Positions 1 through 8,159 are shown, numbered from the stretch's first letter. The stretch: 64,000 nt of DNA from Taibaiella lutea (GCF_008629695.1 NZ_VWSH01000004.1:248001-312000), one strand, 5' to 3'. Translations and numbers: made by a program. The notes: generated by a model not told the origin, from the sequence alone.

Positions 1-1
1 T

Positions 2-415
2 GAACGCCTGAACTGGATTGTCTATCATAAACAGGAGCCTGTTGCATGCTGGATAAACCTTCCGGATCTGAACCAGTATTTCAAACACCTGAATGGTAAA
101 TTCGGATTGTACCACAAACTCAAATTCCTGTTGCTTCAGAAATTCGGTAAATGCGAACGTGCGTTGGGGCTTGTCTTTGGCATCATTCCTGAATGGCAGG
201 GGAAAGGCATGGATGCGTACATAATATTGGAAGGTTCAAAGGTTATATGCTTTGAAACGCCTTATAAAGATTATGAGATGCAATGGATAGGCGATTTCAA
301 TCCTAAAATGATTAACGTAGCACAAAACCTCGGGGCACATGTGACGCGCCGCCTGAGTACTTACAGGTATTTGTTCGACAGGCAGAAAGAATTTAAACGT
401 CACCCGATGCTGTAG
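2..415 (+). CDS. C-terminal part of a GNAT-like acyltransferase (start outside window)
   Basis: The frame is already open at base 2 and runs 137 codons to a TAG at 413-415, so the true start lies left of the window; the TTG at 107 is an internal codon. The fragment has alternating strand/helix character and a conserved-looking segment GDFNPKM (fragment residues 97-103) followed by a basic tail with RRLSTYRYLFDR. I associate this layout with the C-terminal half of a GNAT-fold acyltransferase-like protein common in Bacteroidota. No catalytic residue can be assigned from the fragment and the substrate is unknown. A hairpin repeat follows directly, then the TPR gene on the same strand. The family call is a recollection, not a match. 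Confidence 0.45.
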   Translation, partial: ERLNWIVYHKQEPVACWINLPDLNQYFKHLNGKFGLYHKLKFLLLQKFGKCERALGLVFGIIPEWQGKGMDAYIILEGSKVICFETPYKDYEMQWIGDFNPKMINVAQNLGAHVTRRLSTYRYLFDRQKEFKRHPML

Positions 416-443
416 GAAGTCTGAGGTAAAGAATCTATTGTTA

Positions 444-525
444 TTTTTAGTGGCGATGGGTTTTACCCATCGCTGATTTCTGTCGCCCTTTCAGGGCTTA
501 ATCAGCGTGAGCCCTGAAAGGACGG
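444..525. repeat. Dispersed hairpin repeat, GCGATGGGT family (copy 1)
   Basis: Two hairpins stand in a row. GCGATGGGT at 453-461 pairs with ACCCATCGC at 465-473, and CCTTTCAGGGCT at 487-498 pairs with AGCCCTGAAAGG at 510-521. The same two modules recur near 26.0-26.3 kb and, in shorter form, at 50.3 kb and 54.6 kb, each time just past the end of a plus-strand gene or in a gene-free zone. It may act as a 3-prime hairpin for the upstream gene. Confidence 0.75.
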
Positions 526-630
526 AATAGCCTTTATAACACTGAAAGACGGATTGATTTTGTGCCGGATTTTGACTAAGCAAGCAATTACCTTATTTTT
601 ACGCCCATTAAACTACCAAGAACGGACGGA

Positions 631-1707
631 ATGCAGAAATCAATACTTATTGCAGGTATTTCCTTAATTACTTTATTTCATAATCAGGCATCGGCGCAGG
701 ATGCGGGCGGCACTGAAGTGCAGCGCATGCAAAGCAGTGCGCAGGATTTCCTCAACAGGGGCGATTATCCCAATGCCATTATGATGTATAGCCAGGCCAT
801 ACGCATGGCGCCTTCTGATGTTTCGTTAAGAAGGGACCTTGCCTACGCTTATTTCCTGAGCGGCGATTTGAAGAAAGCAAAAGAAGTGATTGACCCTGTT
901 GTTGCCTCGAATGTAGCTGATGAACTGACGTATCAGGTAGCGAGTGGGGTAGAGAACGGACTGGGCAATCCGGGCAAGGCTCGTCGCATATTGAACGACG
1001 GTATTGCCAAATTCAGTTATTCCGGTGTGCTGTACAATGCCAAAGGCAATTTACTGATGACGGATAAGAGCACGAAAGCTGCTTTGGAAGCTTATTCCAC
1101 AGGCATTAAAGTAGAACCGGGCTATCCGATGAATTATTACAATGCATCCAAGATTTATTTCCAGAACAATAATGCGGTATGGTCTTTATTATATGCGGAA
1201 ATTTATCTGAACCTCGACCCTTCTTCAAGGCGTACCATAGAGATGAAGAAAATGATGGTAGATGCTTACAGGCTGTTATTTACACCGGATAATAATGATG
1301 CATTGCCGACCTTCAATGCCAAATCGGGAACAGAAACAGAAGTCGGCTCCTTTGAAGAAGCATTTAAAAAGATAATGCAACAGGGCGCTCCGGCTATAAC
1401 GGACGGACTGAACACGGAAAACCTGATTATGCTGCGCACAAGGTTTATGCTGGCATGGTACAATTCTTTCTCCATCAATTATCCTTTTACGCTGTTCACG
1501 CTGCAAAACAAAATGCTGCATGACGGCGTGTTTGATGCCTATAATCAATGGCTTTTCGGCGCTGCGGATAATTCTGCGGAATTCAGCCTGTGGTTAAAAA
1601 CCAACAGCAAGGAATATGCCGCCTTTGAAAACTGGCGCAAGCAAAACCCTTTGCAGCCTGCATCTTACGATCCACAACCTAATAAAAACATTAAAATAAA
1701 AGATTAA
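631..1707 (+). CDS. Secreted TPR-repeat protein
   Basis: 358 residues starting with a Sec-type signal peptide (residues 1-22, hydrophobic LIAGISLITLF, cut after ASA). Residues about 30-200 are tetratricopeptide-like helical pairs, with hallmark spacing in AQDFLNRGDYPNAIMMYSQA and AYAYFLSGDLKKAKEVI. The C-terminal third (about 225-358) is a separate aromatic-rich region that I do not recognise. TPR proteins act as scaffolds, here probably periplasmic. The acyl carrier protein gene begins only 5 bases (or 71, with the later start) downstream on the same strand, so the two are probably co-transcribed. ATG at 631 is the first in frame and is followed immediately by the signal peptide, which fixes the start. 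Confidence 0.8.
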   Translation: MQKSILIAGISLITLFHNQASAQDAGGTEVQRMQSSAQDFLNRGDYPNAIMMYSQAIRMAPSDVSLRRDLAYAYFLSGDLKKAKEVIDPVVASNVADELTYQVASGVENGLGNPGKARRILNDGIAKFSYSGVLYNAKGNLLMTDKSTKAALEAYSTGIKVEPGYPMNYYNASKIYFQNNNAVWSLLYAEIYLNLDPSSRRTIEMKKMMVDAYRLLFTPDNNDALPTFNAKSGTETEVGSFEEAFKKIMQQGAPAITDGLNTENLIMLRTRFMLAWYNSFSINYPFTLFTLQNKMLHDGVFDAYNQWLFGAADNSAEFSLWLKTNSKEYAAFENWRKQNPLQPASYDPQPNKNIKIKD

Positions 1708-1778
1708 GAAAAATGAAAACGGGGCATGAACAAATAACCCCTGATTTCGTTTTTACACTTTATAAAGCTAATACAAGC

Positions 1779-2039
1779 ATGGAAGATTTAAAAGTTACAC
1801 TAAAGCAACAAATTATAGATGCCCTGAACCTGCAAGGCATGAAGCCTGAAGACATTGACGACAGTGCGCCTTTATTTGGCGATGCCGGTCTGGGCCTGGA
1901 CAGTATTGATTCGTTGGAGTTAATGGTTTTACTGGAAAGAAACTACGGTATTAAACTGACAGACGCATCCGAAGGCCGCAATGTATTGGCTAACATACAA
2001 TCTATGTCTGAGTATATCCTTGCAAACAGAAAGTTCTGA
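1779..2039 (+). CDS. Acyl carrier protein (phosphopantetheine-binding)
   Basis: 86 residues from the ATG at 1779. An in-frame ATG at 1713 would add 22 residues that do not look like part of the fold, and 86 residues is the normal ACP length. The 4-prime-phosphopantetheine attachment site is Ser42 in GLDSIDSLEL, with the helix II recognition motif ELMVLLERNYGI after it. Carrier proteins with this DSID motif in Bacteroidota belong to specialised pathways such as flexirubin or aryl-polyene assembly rather than to central fatty acid synthesis. That assignment is inference, because no ketosynthase or other pathway enzyme is in view and the rest may lie left of the window. A strong hairpin terminator follows 26 bases after the stop. 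Confidence 0.85.
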   Translation: MEDLKVTLKQQIIDALNLQGMKPEDIDDSAPLFGDAGLGLDSIDSLELMVLLERNYGIKLTDASEGRNVLANIQSMSEYILANRKF

Positions 2040-2064
2040 TAATTTATCATACAGCATTATATGC

Positions 2065-2105
2065 AAATCCGCTATGGTTTCGTAACCATAGCGGATTTTG
2101 TTTTG
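2065..2105 (+). terminator. Intrinsic terminator after the ACP gene
   Basis: A perfect 15-bp stem (AAATCCGCTATGGTT at 2065-2079 with its complement at 2084-2098, TCGT loop) runs straight into TTTTGTTTTG. It lies 26 bases after the ACP stop codon. Confidence 0.85.
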
Positions 2106-2150
2106 ATAGTTTGTAAAACGTCGGGATTTTGAAAAAGGTTGACTCCATTA

Positions 2151-2250
2151 CGTCATCTCGACCCCGTTCGGCTTTGCTCAGGGCAGGCGGAATAAAAATC
2201 ATGAAACACAGCAAAATGATTTTTATGGAGCGGAGAGATCCCGCAGGATT
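2151..2250. repeat. Dispersed CGTCATCTCGACC...GGAGCGGAGAGATC repeat (copy 1)
   Basis: The left end CGTCATCTCGACC and the right end ATGGAGCGGAGAGATC also occur at 8201-8270 with a different middle. In this copy the middle contains an imperfect inverted pair, ATAAAAATCAT near 2191 and ATGATTTTTAT near 2217. This kind of intergenic repeat is common in Bacteroidota genomes. No coding content is visible. Confidence 0.7.
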
Positions 2251-2295
2251 TTGAATTGGTTTATAGATTTTTACACTTCTCAGTGTATTTCATCA

Positions 2296-2326
2296 CGCTG
2301 ATGTTGTGAAAACACCAACATCAGCG
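2296..2326. repeat. Inverted repeat downstream of the NACHT operon
   Basis: CGCTGATGTTG (2296-2306) is perfectly complementary to CAACATCAGCG (2316-2326) across a 9-base loop. It lies 27 bases past the end of the minus-strand 67-residue gene. There is no T-run on the minus-strand exit side, so it is not a textbook terminator, but it is the only hairpin that could end that transcript. Confidence 0.5.
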
Positions 2327-2353
2327 AAAAAAATCAACATAATATGAATTAGA

Positions 2354-2557
2354 TTATTTATGTTTTTTAGGCTGCCTTGATTTTTCCAGAACGTTTATAC
2401 TGTCTTCAAGTTGCCTAATATGATTTTTGTAAATAGAAATTTGCTCTTTTACTCCCTTTAGTTCAACTGCAGATTTTTCATTTGCAAGGTATTTGCCTAC
2501 AAAAAATGAAACTGCCATAAAAGCAATGGCAATTAATACTTTAATTAAATCTCTCAT
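2354..2557 (-). CDS. Small membrane-anchored coiled-coil protein, partner of the NACHT gene
   Basis: 67 residues. One transmembrane helix near the N-terminus (about residues 5-24, LIKVLIAIAFMAVSFFVG) is followed by a charged amphipathic helix with heptad spacing (about 33-60, including EQISIYKNHIRQLEDSINVLEKS) and a basic tail. It lies downstream of the NACHT gene on the same strand, and its ATG falls inside the last codons of that gene (17-base overlap, different frame), which implies translational coupling. The base composition is as AT-rich as the NACHT gene. I do not recognise a family. By topology it could anchor a complex at the inner membrane or be a membrane-acting effector; both are inference. 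Confidence 0.65.
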   Translation of the reverse strand: MRDLIKVLIAIAFMAVSFFVGKYLANEKSAVELKGVKEQISIYKNHIRQLEDSINVLEKSRQPKKHK

Positions 2558-5500
2558 TGTTTGTCAATTCTGCGGTTGCGGTTAAGATCTCTTTTGCTAT
2601 ATCTGGAAAATTTAAAAATAGGTTTCTGAATTTAGGATGATCCATTAATAAATATTCAGTTAATTCTACTGGTGCATTATATTGAATAAGAATAACAGCT
2701 GCTTTCGTTAAAATATTACTTGGATATTTTTCATCTCGAAGCATATTGACCAAACGTTCAATTATATGCTTCTCTTTATCGCTATTGTAATATTCTCGAT
2801 TGATAAGTAATAATTCTAAATGGATTAAAATTGATTGAGTGTTATTCCAAAACTTTATTTCTATTTCATTCGATATTTGAAGGAATGATTGTTTTCTTAT
2901 TTTATTCCTATGTTGCGGTTTCTTGGGGTAAGACTTGTAAAATTGTTTTATTACTTGAAGGTATTCACTTGCTTCTTTGTGATTATCACGAATGATATAA
3001 ATCAAGTCTTTTGACATTACATGTAAGGCTTCCTCAATTAATCTATTAGGAACGAATTTTTCCATTGAATAATGTTTACCAAACTCTGCAAGAAGTTTCA
3101 GGAATTCCCAAGAAACAAAATGATTATCTATAAATATTTTTCCCCATTCTTCTGTAACAATCCTTAAAGATTCAAGAAAAAAATCTTTTGGGATTTTTTC
3201 TTGAATTGAGAAAGAATCTTTCATGTCATAGAGCAATTTTAGATATTCTAATGTTGTTTGTGGATTATATCTTACAAATTGTCTAATATGTTTTAATATT
3301 GTACGAATAAGATCCTCTGCAAATTCAGGATGCATTTTTATATTGCCAGTATGACGTCTCAATTCATTAAGTAGTCTCAAATACTCAAACGCAGAATAAG
3401 GATTGTCTCTTACATAATATCTCATATTTCGAATCAATATATGAAGAGATTCTTCCCAAAAGTCTATTTTAAACTTTCTTCTGATTGGATAATGTTTATT
3501 TAACTCATTAATAAGCCTTATATATTCTAACATTACTAATGGATTATCTCTTTCGTATCGTATTATGTCCTGTAGATAATGCAATAATTTGTCTGAAAAT
3601 TCTTGATTAAAAATTTTGGTTAATGAAAAGTATTTCTTTACCTCAACTAATATTTTCAGATATTCGACTGTCGCTGATAGATTATCTCTGAAAATCTGTA
3701 TTTTGTTACTAATCATTCGAATAATATCAAGTAAGATATCAGGTTCAGTTTGCCATATTAATAATCCAGTTTTGTTTATAAAGACTACTTCTTGTTTTCT
3801 GCTAATCTCTTTATCTTTAAACCATTCAAATAAATTTATTCCTTCAGTAAAATACAAATCGTGAAATCTGTGAAGAATTACATCAATAGCCAATGAGGAA
3901 AGCTCTTGTTTTTTTGAAATGATTTTTTGAATAACATTAAGTGTTTTTTGTTCTTTTGTGAATTTATATTCGTTATCGAAAAAAGATAACAGTAATTCAA
4001 AATCATTGCAAGCAACTTTTGCTGAATCAGAAAAGTTATGAATAACCTCAAGTTTTGCTCTACTCAACTCGATAGTATTTAAATTTTCGTTTACGTTTAC
4101 CCATTCTGTAAGTTTTGCAGCTGCGCTGTAGTTTCCAACAAGTGTCCAAAGTTTTACAAGTCGTTTCCAAAGTAATTTGTTTTTGTTTATTTCATCACGG
4201 TCTTGCGATTCATATTTAGGCTCGTTAACGACTTCGCCGACATTTTCTTCAGTGTCAAATATTTCAAATCTAATGGGATGCTTATCATTAGCAATTGCGA
4301 GCCATAAGAATACAATGTTTTGAGAATAAATACTTAAATGCTCAACCACAGTTTGTTTTTCCAATAACCTTATTGTGGTTACAGGAAATGCTTGGTGCCC
4401 TTTATCAAATAAATCTTTTAGATCTGTTTTTATAAGATTAAGAATGAATTTCGATTCGTGTGAGTCAGGTTTTAAAATCTGTTTAGCATGTTCGAATAGA
4501 AAATTCTCAATGTTATTATGTTTATGCAACCAATTATATCCGAAGCAAAAATTAAATGTTTCTTTTTGTGAAATTATTTCTGGGTCAGTAGTTAACATTC
4601 TGTCCATTTGCTTTTTTGCAACTCGTAACATAAAGTCAGCTGTCAAAAACTCTCCAAATGTTTTGTGTAAAAATTCGTAATTGAATTTTTCGGCATCACT
4701 TTCAGTGGTAGATTTGTTTTCATGTATAAAGAAAAATCCTCCCAACACATTCTCAGTCTGCATGCTTGATTTTTGAATTCCAAACGCACACATTTCCTCT
4801 AAAAGTTTTTGAGTATCTCTGCTCGTTGTGTCATTCATAAACATCATTAATGCAATCATACCTAATCGAAGTCTAAATAACTCTTCTTCTTTCTCTTTTT
4901 GTGAACTAGTTGCATCTTTAAAAACCAAATTTTTTTCAAGTTGTCGTTTGATAAATCTTTCCAGCAATGAATCATAAAGCTTACTTTGATTAAAGTTTTT
5001 ATCATTTGCCATATTTTGTAGTTCACTATTTTCAAAATCGTAAACAGCAAGCATAAACATTAATAAAGGTTCTTTAGCAAGCAATTCTATTTTATCATTG
5101 TTAGGAATTGCAAACTTGTATTTGGGTTTCTCTTGCGCATTGTTCCATTTGCAAATCCATAAGTCTCTTCTTTTAATATCAAAACTGTCTAACTTTATAA
5201 TCTTAGTATATTCCGGAATTGAAACATCCTGCATTACAGTCACCCTGCTTGTTAAAATAATTCTCACACAAACCCCACTATTTACTGCCTTCTCCTGAAA
5301 TTCACGAATGGCGTCAACATAACCATTTAATTCTCTATTTGAGGTTTGCATTAATTCATCAAAACCATCCATAATTATAACAGGAATTCGGTTTTTGAAT
5401 TCTTTAGCCCATTCAAGCCAATTTACATCTGACGTGTTTTCAATGGAATTTTGAAGCCCTTTGTTTATATGTTCTGAAATACTTGCCGAACTTGATGCAA

Positions 5501-6809
5501 CACTTCTTAATTTAATTAGAAAGGGGATGAAGTCATTTGTTTCACAAAGAAGTCCCGCAAACATTTTACTCAACATTGATTTTCCAGCACCTGGATTACC
5601 CAGTAGAATAATTGGCTTTGTTATGTAATTGGGATCAACCAGAGTTTTCAAAAGATAGTTGCCAATATTTTCGCCTTTTTCTGCTTTTTCTCCTAAGGAA
5701 TCAGCAGTCAAAAAGCCTTTTCTGTGTTCTTTCTTTTTGTAAGTAATGGCCTCAAAACTTTGGGAAATATAAATATCTTTATTTAACGGATAGACAATAT
5801 GTTCAACATCTGTATTGTCAGAGAGAGGTTTATTTAATTCACTCTTGATTTGGTTGTGATGGGCAATAATGTTTTCAGTTGTTCTTTCACTGAGAATTTT
5901 AAAAAGATGTTCTTCTTGAACTTTAAACATCTTTTTATATAACTCCATGAAAGATGGAAACCCGCTTTCCTTTATAAATGAATTATCTCTTAACTCTTCA
6001 ATATTTACAATTAGTTTTTCAGTTTGATTAATAAATTTTTCATGTTCTATTCTATTTGCCGTTACAATTGTATTTGTTGCTTCTTTTAATTCTCTTATAA
6101 TTTTTTCCTTTTGCGTTATATCTACCCACAGAGCGAATTCTGGAAACTCTCCTGAAAAATTAATTAAGAATGCTTGATATTGAAGAGTTACATTTTCTAA
6201 AAATAACTCCTTTACTCTTGGAGTGTCAATTTTTTTCAAATCTGGGGAGGCTTCTTTTACTTTGTCTATACACCTATTCAGAACTGAAAAGACAGGATCA
6301 ATAATTTTATTTGTTTGGCTACTAATATTTTCTTTTGAAAGAGAGCAATTGCTCTGTAAATTTAAGCTATCCCTTTCTTTATCACATTCTTTACATTTTT
6401 TGTCTAACTCCTTTTTGTCATCATCATCAAGCTCAATAATTTTCAAAATAGCCTCAAGGTGGGGCATAATAATTTCTTTAACACCATTCTTAATCGCAAT
6501 ATGCAAAAGGATAAAATTTACATAAGATGCAAGTTCGTATTTTTGCAACGCAGTTTTTTCTCTATCCTTATACTTAAATTTATCAGGGAGCCATGAAAAA
6601 AGTTTTGATGCCCTTAATGAAGCTGCATCAATTCCCGCACAAAATACATTGATTTTATTAATAGGGTCTGGGGCAATTATAACAGCAGCAATTCTTGCTG
6701 CTGTTATAAAGTATCCTCCGAATTTGTCAATGTCTTCATCAAAAGTTGAAACTTGATTTTTTTTGAAGAAGTCAACAAGGTCAGAAAAATTTATTTCTTT
6801 TTTTATCAT
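2541..6809 (-). CDS. NACHT-domain STAND NTPase with C-terminal 46-47-residue repeats (candidate anti-phage protein)
   Basis: 1422 residues. The N-terminal part (1-350) is mostly helical and matches no effector I know. The NACHT core has Walker A GNPGAGKS at 404-411, preceded by PIILL, and Walker B VIIMDGFDEL ending at 486. A helical element EFLHKTFGEFLTADF near 715, typical of the region after NACHT, follows. Residues about 1030-1300 contain six tandem repeats, each centred on R-D-N-x5-EYLKLL. The anchors fall at 1041, 1087, 1134, 1180, 1227 and 1274. This is the usual STAND plan: effector, switch NTPase, repeat sensor. Bacterial NACHT proteins of this layout are known phage-defence proteins, but the target of this one is unknown. 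The gene is far richer in A+T than its neighbours, suggesting horizontal acquisition. Confidence 0.88.
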   Translation of the reverse strand: MIKKEINFSDLVDFFKKNQVSTFDEDIDKFGGYFITAARIAAVIIAPDPINKINVFCAGIDAASLRASKLFSWLPDKFKYKDREKTALQKYELASYVNFILLHIAIKNGVKEIIMPHLEAILKIIELDDDDKKELDKKCKECDKERDSLNLQSNCSLSKENISSQTNKIIDPVFSVLNRCIDKVKEASPDLKKIDTPRVKELFLENVTLQYQAFLINFSGEFPEFALWVDITQKEKIIRELKEATNTIVTANRIEHEKFINQTEKLIVNIEELRDNSFIKESGFPSFMELYKKMFKVQEEHLFKILSERTTENIIAHHNQIKSELNKPLSDNTDVEHIVYPLNKDIYISQSFEAITYKKKEHRKGFLTADSLGEKAEKGENIGNYLLKTLVDPNYITKPIILLGNPGAGKSMLSKMFAGLLCETNDFIPFLIKLRSVASSSASISEHINKGLQNSIENTSDVNWLEWAKEFKNRIPVIIMDGFDELMQTSNRELNGYVDAIREFQEKAVNSGVCVRIILTSRVTVMQDVSIPEYTKIIKLDSFDIKRRDLWICKWNNAQEKPKYKFAIPNNDKIELLAKEPLLMFMLAVYDFENSELQNMANDKNFNQSKLYDSLLERFIKRQLEKNLVFKDATSSQKEKEEELFRLRLGMIALMMFMNDTTSRDTQKLLEEMCAFGIQKSSMQTENVLGGFFFIHENKSTTESDAEKFNYEFLHKTFGEFLTADFMLRVAKKQMDRMLTTDPEIISQKETFNFCFGYNWLHKHNNIENFLFEHAKQILKPDSHESKFILNLIKTDLKDLFDKGHQAFPVTTIRLLEKQTVVEHLSIYSQNIVFLWLAIANDKHPIRFEIFDTEENVGEVVNEPKYESQDRDEINKNKLLWKRLVKLWTLVGNYSAAAKLTEWVNVNENLNTIELSRAKLEVIHNFSDSAKVACNDFELLLSFFDNEYKFTKEQKTLNVIQKIISKKQELSSLAIDVILHRFHDLYFTEGINLFEWFKDKEISRKQEVVFINKTGLLIWQTEPDILLDIIRMISNKIQIFRDNLSATVEYLKILVEVKKYFSLTKIFNQEFSDKLLHYLQDIIRYERDNPLVMLEYIRLINELNKHYPIRRKFKIDFWEESLHILIRNMRYYVRDNPYSAFEYLRLLNELRRHTGNIKMHPEFAEDLIRTILKHIRQFVRYNPQTTLEYLKLLYDMKDSFSIQEKIPKDFFLESLRIVTEEWGKIFIDNHFVSWEFLKLLAEFGKHYSMEKFVPNRLIEEALHVMSKDLIYIIRDNHKEASEYLQVIKQFYKSYPKKPQHRNKIRKQSFLQISNEIEIKFWNNTQSILIHLELLLINREYYNSDKEKHIIERLVNMLRDEKYPSNILTKAAVILIQYNAPVELTEYLLMDHPKFRNLFLNFPDIAKEILTATAELTNNERFN

Positions 6810-6934
6810 TTTTTATCATTTGGCTTTGATGGAAAATTTTAAAACTGATTTTTTTGTTGAAAATAAAAAAAATTACAAATTAATTTTCCTGACAATATTA
6901 CCCATTCTCATTCACAATAAAGAATATCCGGCAT

Positions 6935-6948
6935 GGGGAAATTTCCCC
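6935..6948. promoter_or_regulatory. Perfect 14-bp palindrome upstream of the NACHT gene
   Basis: GGGGAAATTTCCCC is self-complementary with no loop and stands out in an AT-rich leader 126 bases before the NACHT start. It could be an operator site or the base of an RNA hairpin in the leader transcript. No adjacent regulator gene supports either reading. Confidence 0.3.
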
Positions 6949-6967
6949 CTTTTTACGAATAATATAT

Positions 6968-7003
6968 TAAAAAAAAACGACCGAAGCTCTTCGCTCCGGT
7001 CGT
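6968..7003 (-). terminator. Intrinsic terminator of the minus-strand gene at 7043
   Basis: An 11-bp stem with one mismatch (6977-6987 with 6993-7003, 5-base loop) is followed on the minus strand by a run of T residues (the A-run at 6969-6977 on the plus strand). It lies 40 bases past the stop of the 7043 gene, so the NACHT gene needs its own promoter in 6810-6967. Confidence 0.75.
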
Positions 7004-7042
7004 AATGATAGTAAATGCTATTGTTGGCCATAGCGGTAACTG

Positions 7043-7744
7043 TTATATGCTCAGGGATTTTATGAGCTTGTATTCTGTGGAGCTTGCGGTGTATTGTCCT
7101 TTTACGGCTTCTTTAATTCTCTGTGTAATTATGTTGAGTTCTTCGTAATTTTTTGCGCGGAGATCGCGGCATCTTTTCTGCAGACCCAAAGCAGCCGTTA
7201 CATTTTTAGCACCATTTTGCATTGCTGTATATAATTCCTGTAACGCGCTTATCGTAATGTTTTCATTGGATGGCGTATAGGTGTTACTGTAACCATCAAG
7301 GATTACTATAAGATCTGCAAGGGATTGTGCGAGGCTACCATAAGAGCCTTCACTCTGGCTGATGGTTGCTGCATCGGGATCTTTGCCAAGCTTTTTGATT
7401 TTCTTACCCCTTATTTTGCGGGTAAGTGTCATGATGTTTTCCGCTTGTTTCGACTTTTTACCTAATGCTGCAACTGCAGAGGCATTTATGGGAGACAATA
7501 GTTTAAACAGGGAGGCAGGCTCTTTTTTAAAGAGCTTTTCTCTTTCATCTACCGCATCAGAATAATTACTGATGGCAGAGATGGTAACATCATTATGCTG
7601 TTTGATTTCAGCAATAAGCGCCTCGAGCGCAGTTACGGACAAATCCTGGGATGGCGGTAGGTAACCGCTGAAACTTTTAAGATGTGTTAGGAGGTCCTGA
7701 GCATTAGATACCCTTGCTCCAAAACCTTTTTCAGAGATAGACAT
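7043..7744 (-). CDS. Hypothetical all-helical protein
   Basis: 233 residues with no signal peptide and no membrane segment. Nearly the whole length is predicted helix with regular hydrophobic spacing. A Lys/Arg-rich stretch RKIRGKKIKKLGK lies near residues 110-122. It opens with MSISEKGFGARVSNAQDLL, and two similar helical halves can be imagined around a Ser/Gly-rich middle (SQSEGSYGSLAQSLADL). I do not recognise the family. It stands alone: its terminator separates it from the NACHT gene, and its composition is closer to the genome average than the NACHT block. ATG at 7744 is the only sensible start, with AT-rich promoter-like sequence upstream. Confidence 0.75.
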   Translation of the reverse strand: MSISEKGFGARVSNAQDLLTHLKSFSGYLPPSQDLSVTALEALIAEIKQHNDVTISAISNYSDAVDEREKLFKKEPASLFKLLSPINASAVAALGKKSKQAENIMTLTRKIRGKKIKKLGKDPDAATISQSEGSYGSLAQSLADLIVILDGYSNTYTPSNENITISALQELYTAMQNGAKNVTAALGLQKRCRDLRAKNYEELNIITQRIKEAVKGQYTASSTEYKLIKSLSI

Positions 7745-7913
7745 TGGAATTTTAGTTTTAAAGGTTAAATATTAATTGATTCCAATGTTTATCTTACAAA
7801 TACCATGCCAAAAACCTATAAAATCAGAAAAAAATTTAAAAAAATTTTAAAAAATTGATTTTCAAATGAATAAAAAATATGTTTTTTATTCATTTGATTA
7901 AAGGGTAAAGGCT

Positions 7914-8159
7914 CTATACTGGAGGACGGAGCTTGTTCACTCGTTCCTCGAGCCCGTTCACCCGTTCCTTGAGCCTGTTCATTCGTTCCTCGAGCCTGTT
8001 CACTCGTTCCTCAAGCCTGTTCACTCGTTCCTCGAGCTTGTTCACCCGTTCCTCGAGCCTGTTCACTCGTTCCTCGAGCTTGTTCACTCGTTCCTCGAGC
8101 CTGTTCACCCGTCCCTTGAGCCTGTTCACCCATTCCTTGAACCTGCACACTTTTATCAA
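7914..8159 (-). CDS. Possible heptad-repeat coiled-coil ORF on a 21-bp tandem array
   Basis: 81 codons on the minus strand, mostly ten copies of a seven-residue unit of the form RLEERVN, which would make an ideal parallel coiled coil. The repeat unit is 21 bp, so all frames of the array stay open in phase. The plus strand also shows an 83-codon frame of FTRSSSL units, so openness alone is not evidence of translation. There is no signal peptide and the C-terminal end is short (KLRPPV). A similar array with LEERENH units occurs at 29.5 kb. It could be a real small structural protein or a minisatellite. Confidence 0.35.
   Translation of the reverse strand: MIKVCRFKEWVNRLKGRVNRLEERVNKLEERVNRLEERVNKLEERVNRLEERVNRLEERMNRLKERVNGLEERVNKLRPPV
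7935..8144. repeat. Ten-unit 21-bp tandem repeat
   Basis: Ten consecutive 21-base units with consensus GTTCACTCGTTCCTCGAGCCT run without spacers. Units differ at one to four positions, mostly C/T transitions that keep the minus-strand heptad coding. Exact multiples of 21 and third-position changes suggest past selection for the coiled-coil reading. Confidence 0.9.

Noticed and set aside
7935-8144. Possible CRISPR array
   Set aside because: Units are directly adjacent with no spacers and no cas genes are in the window.
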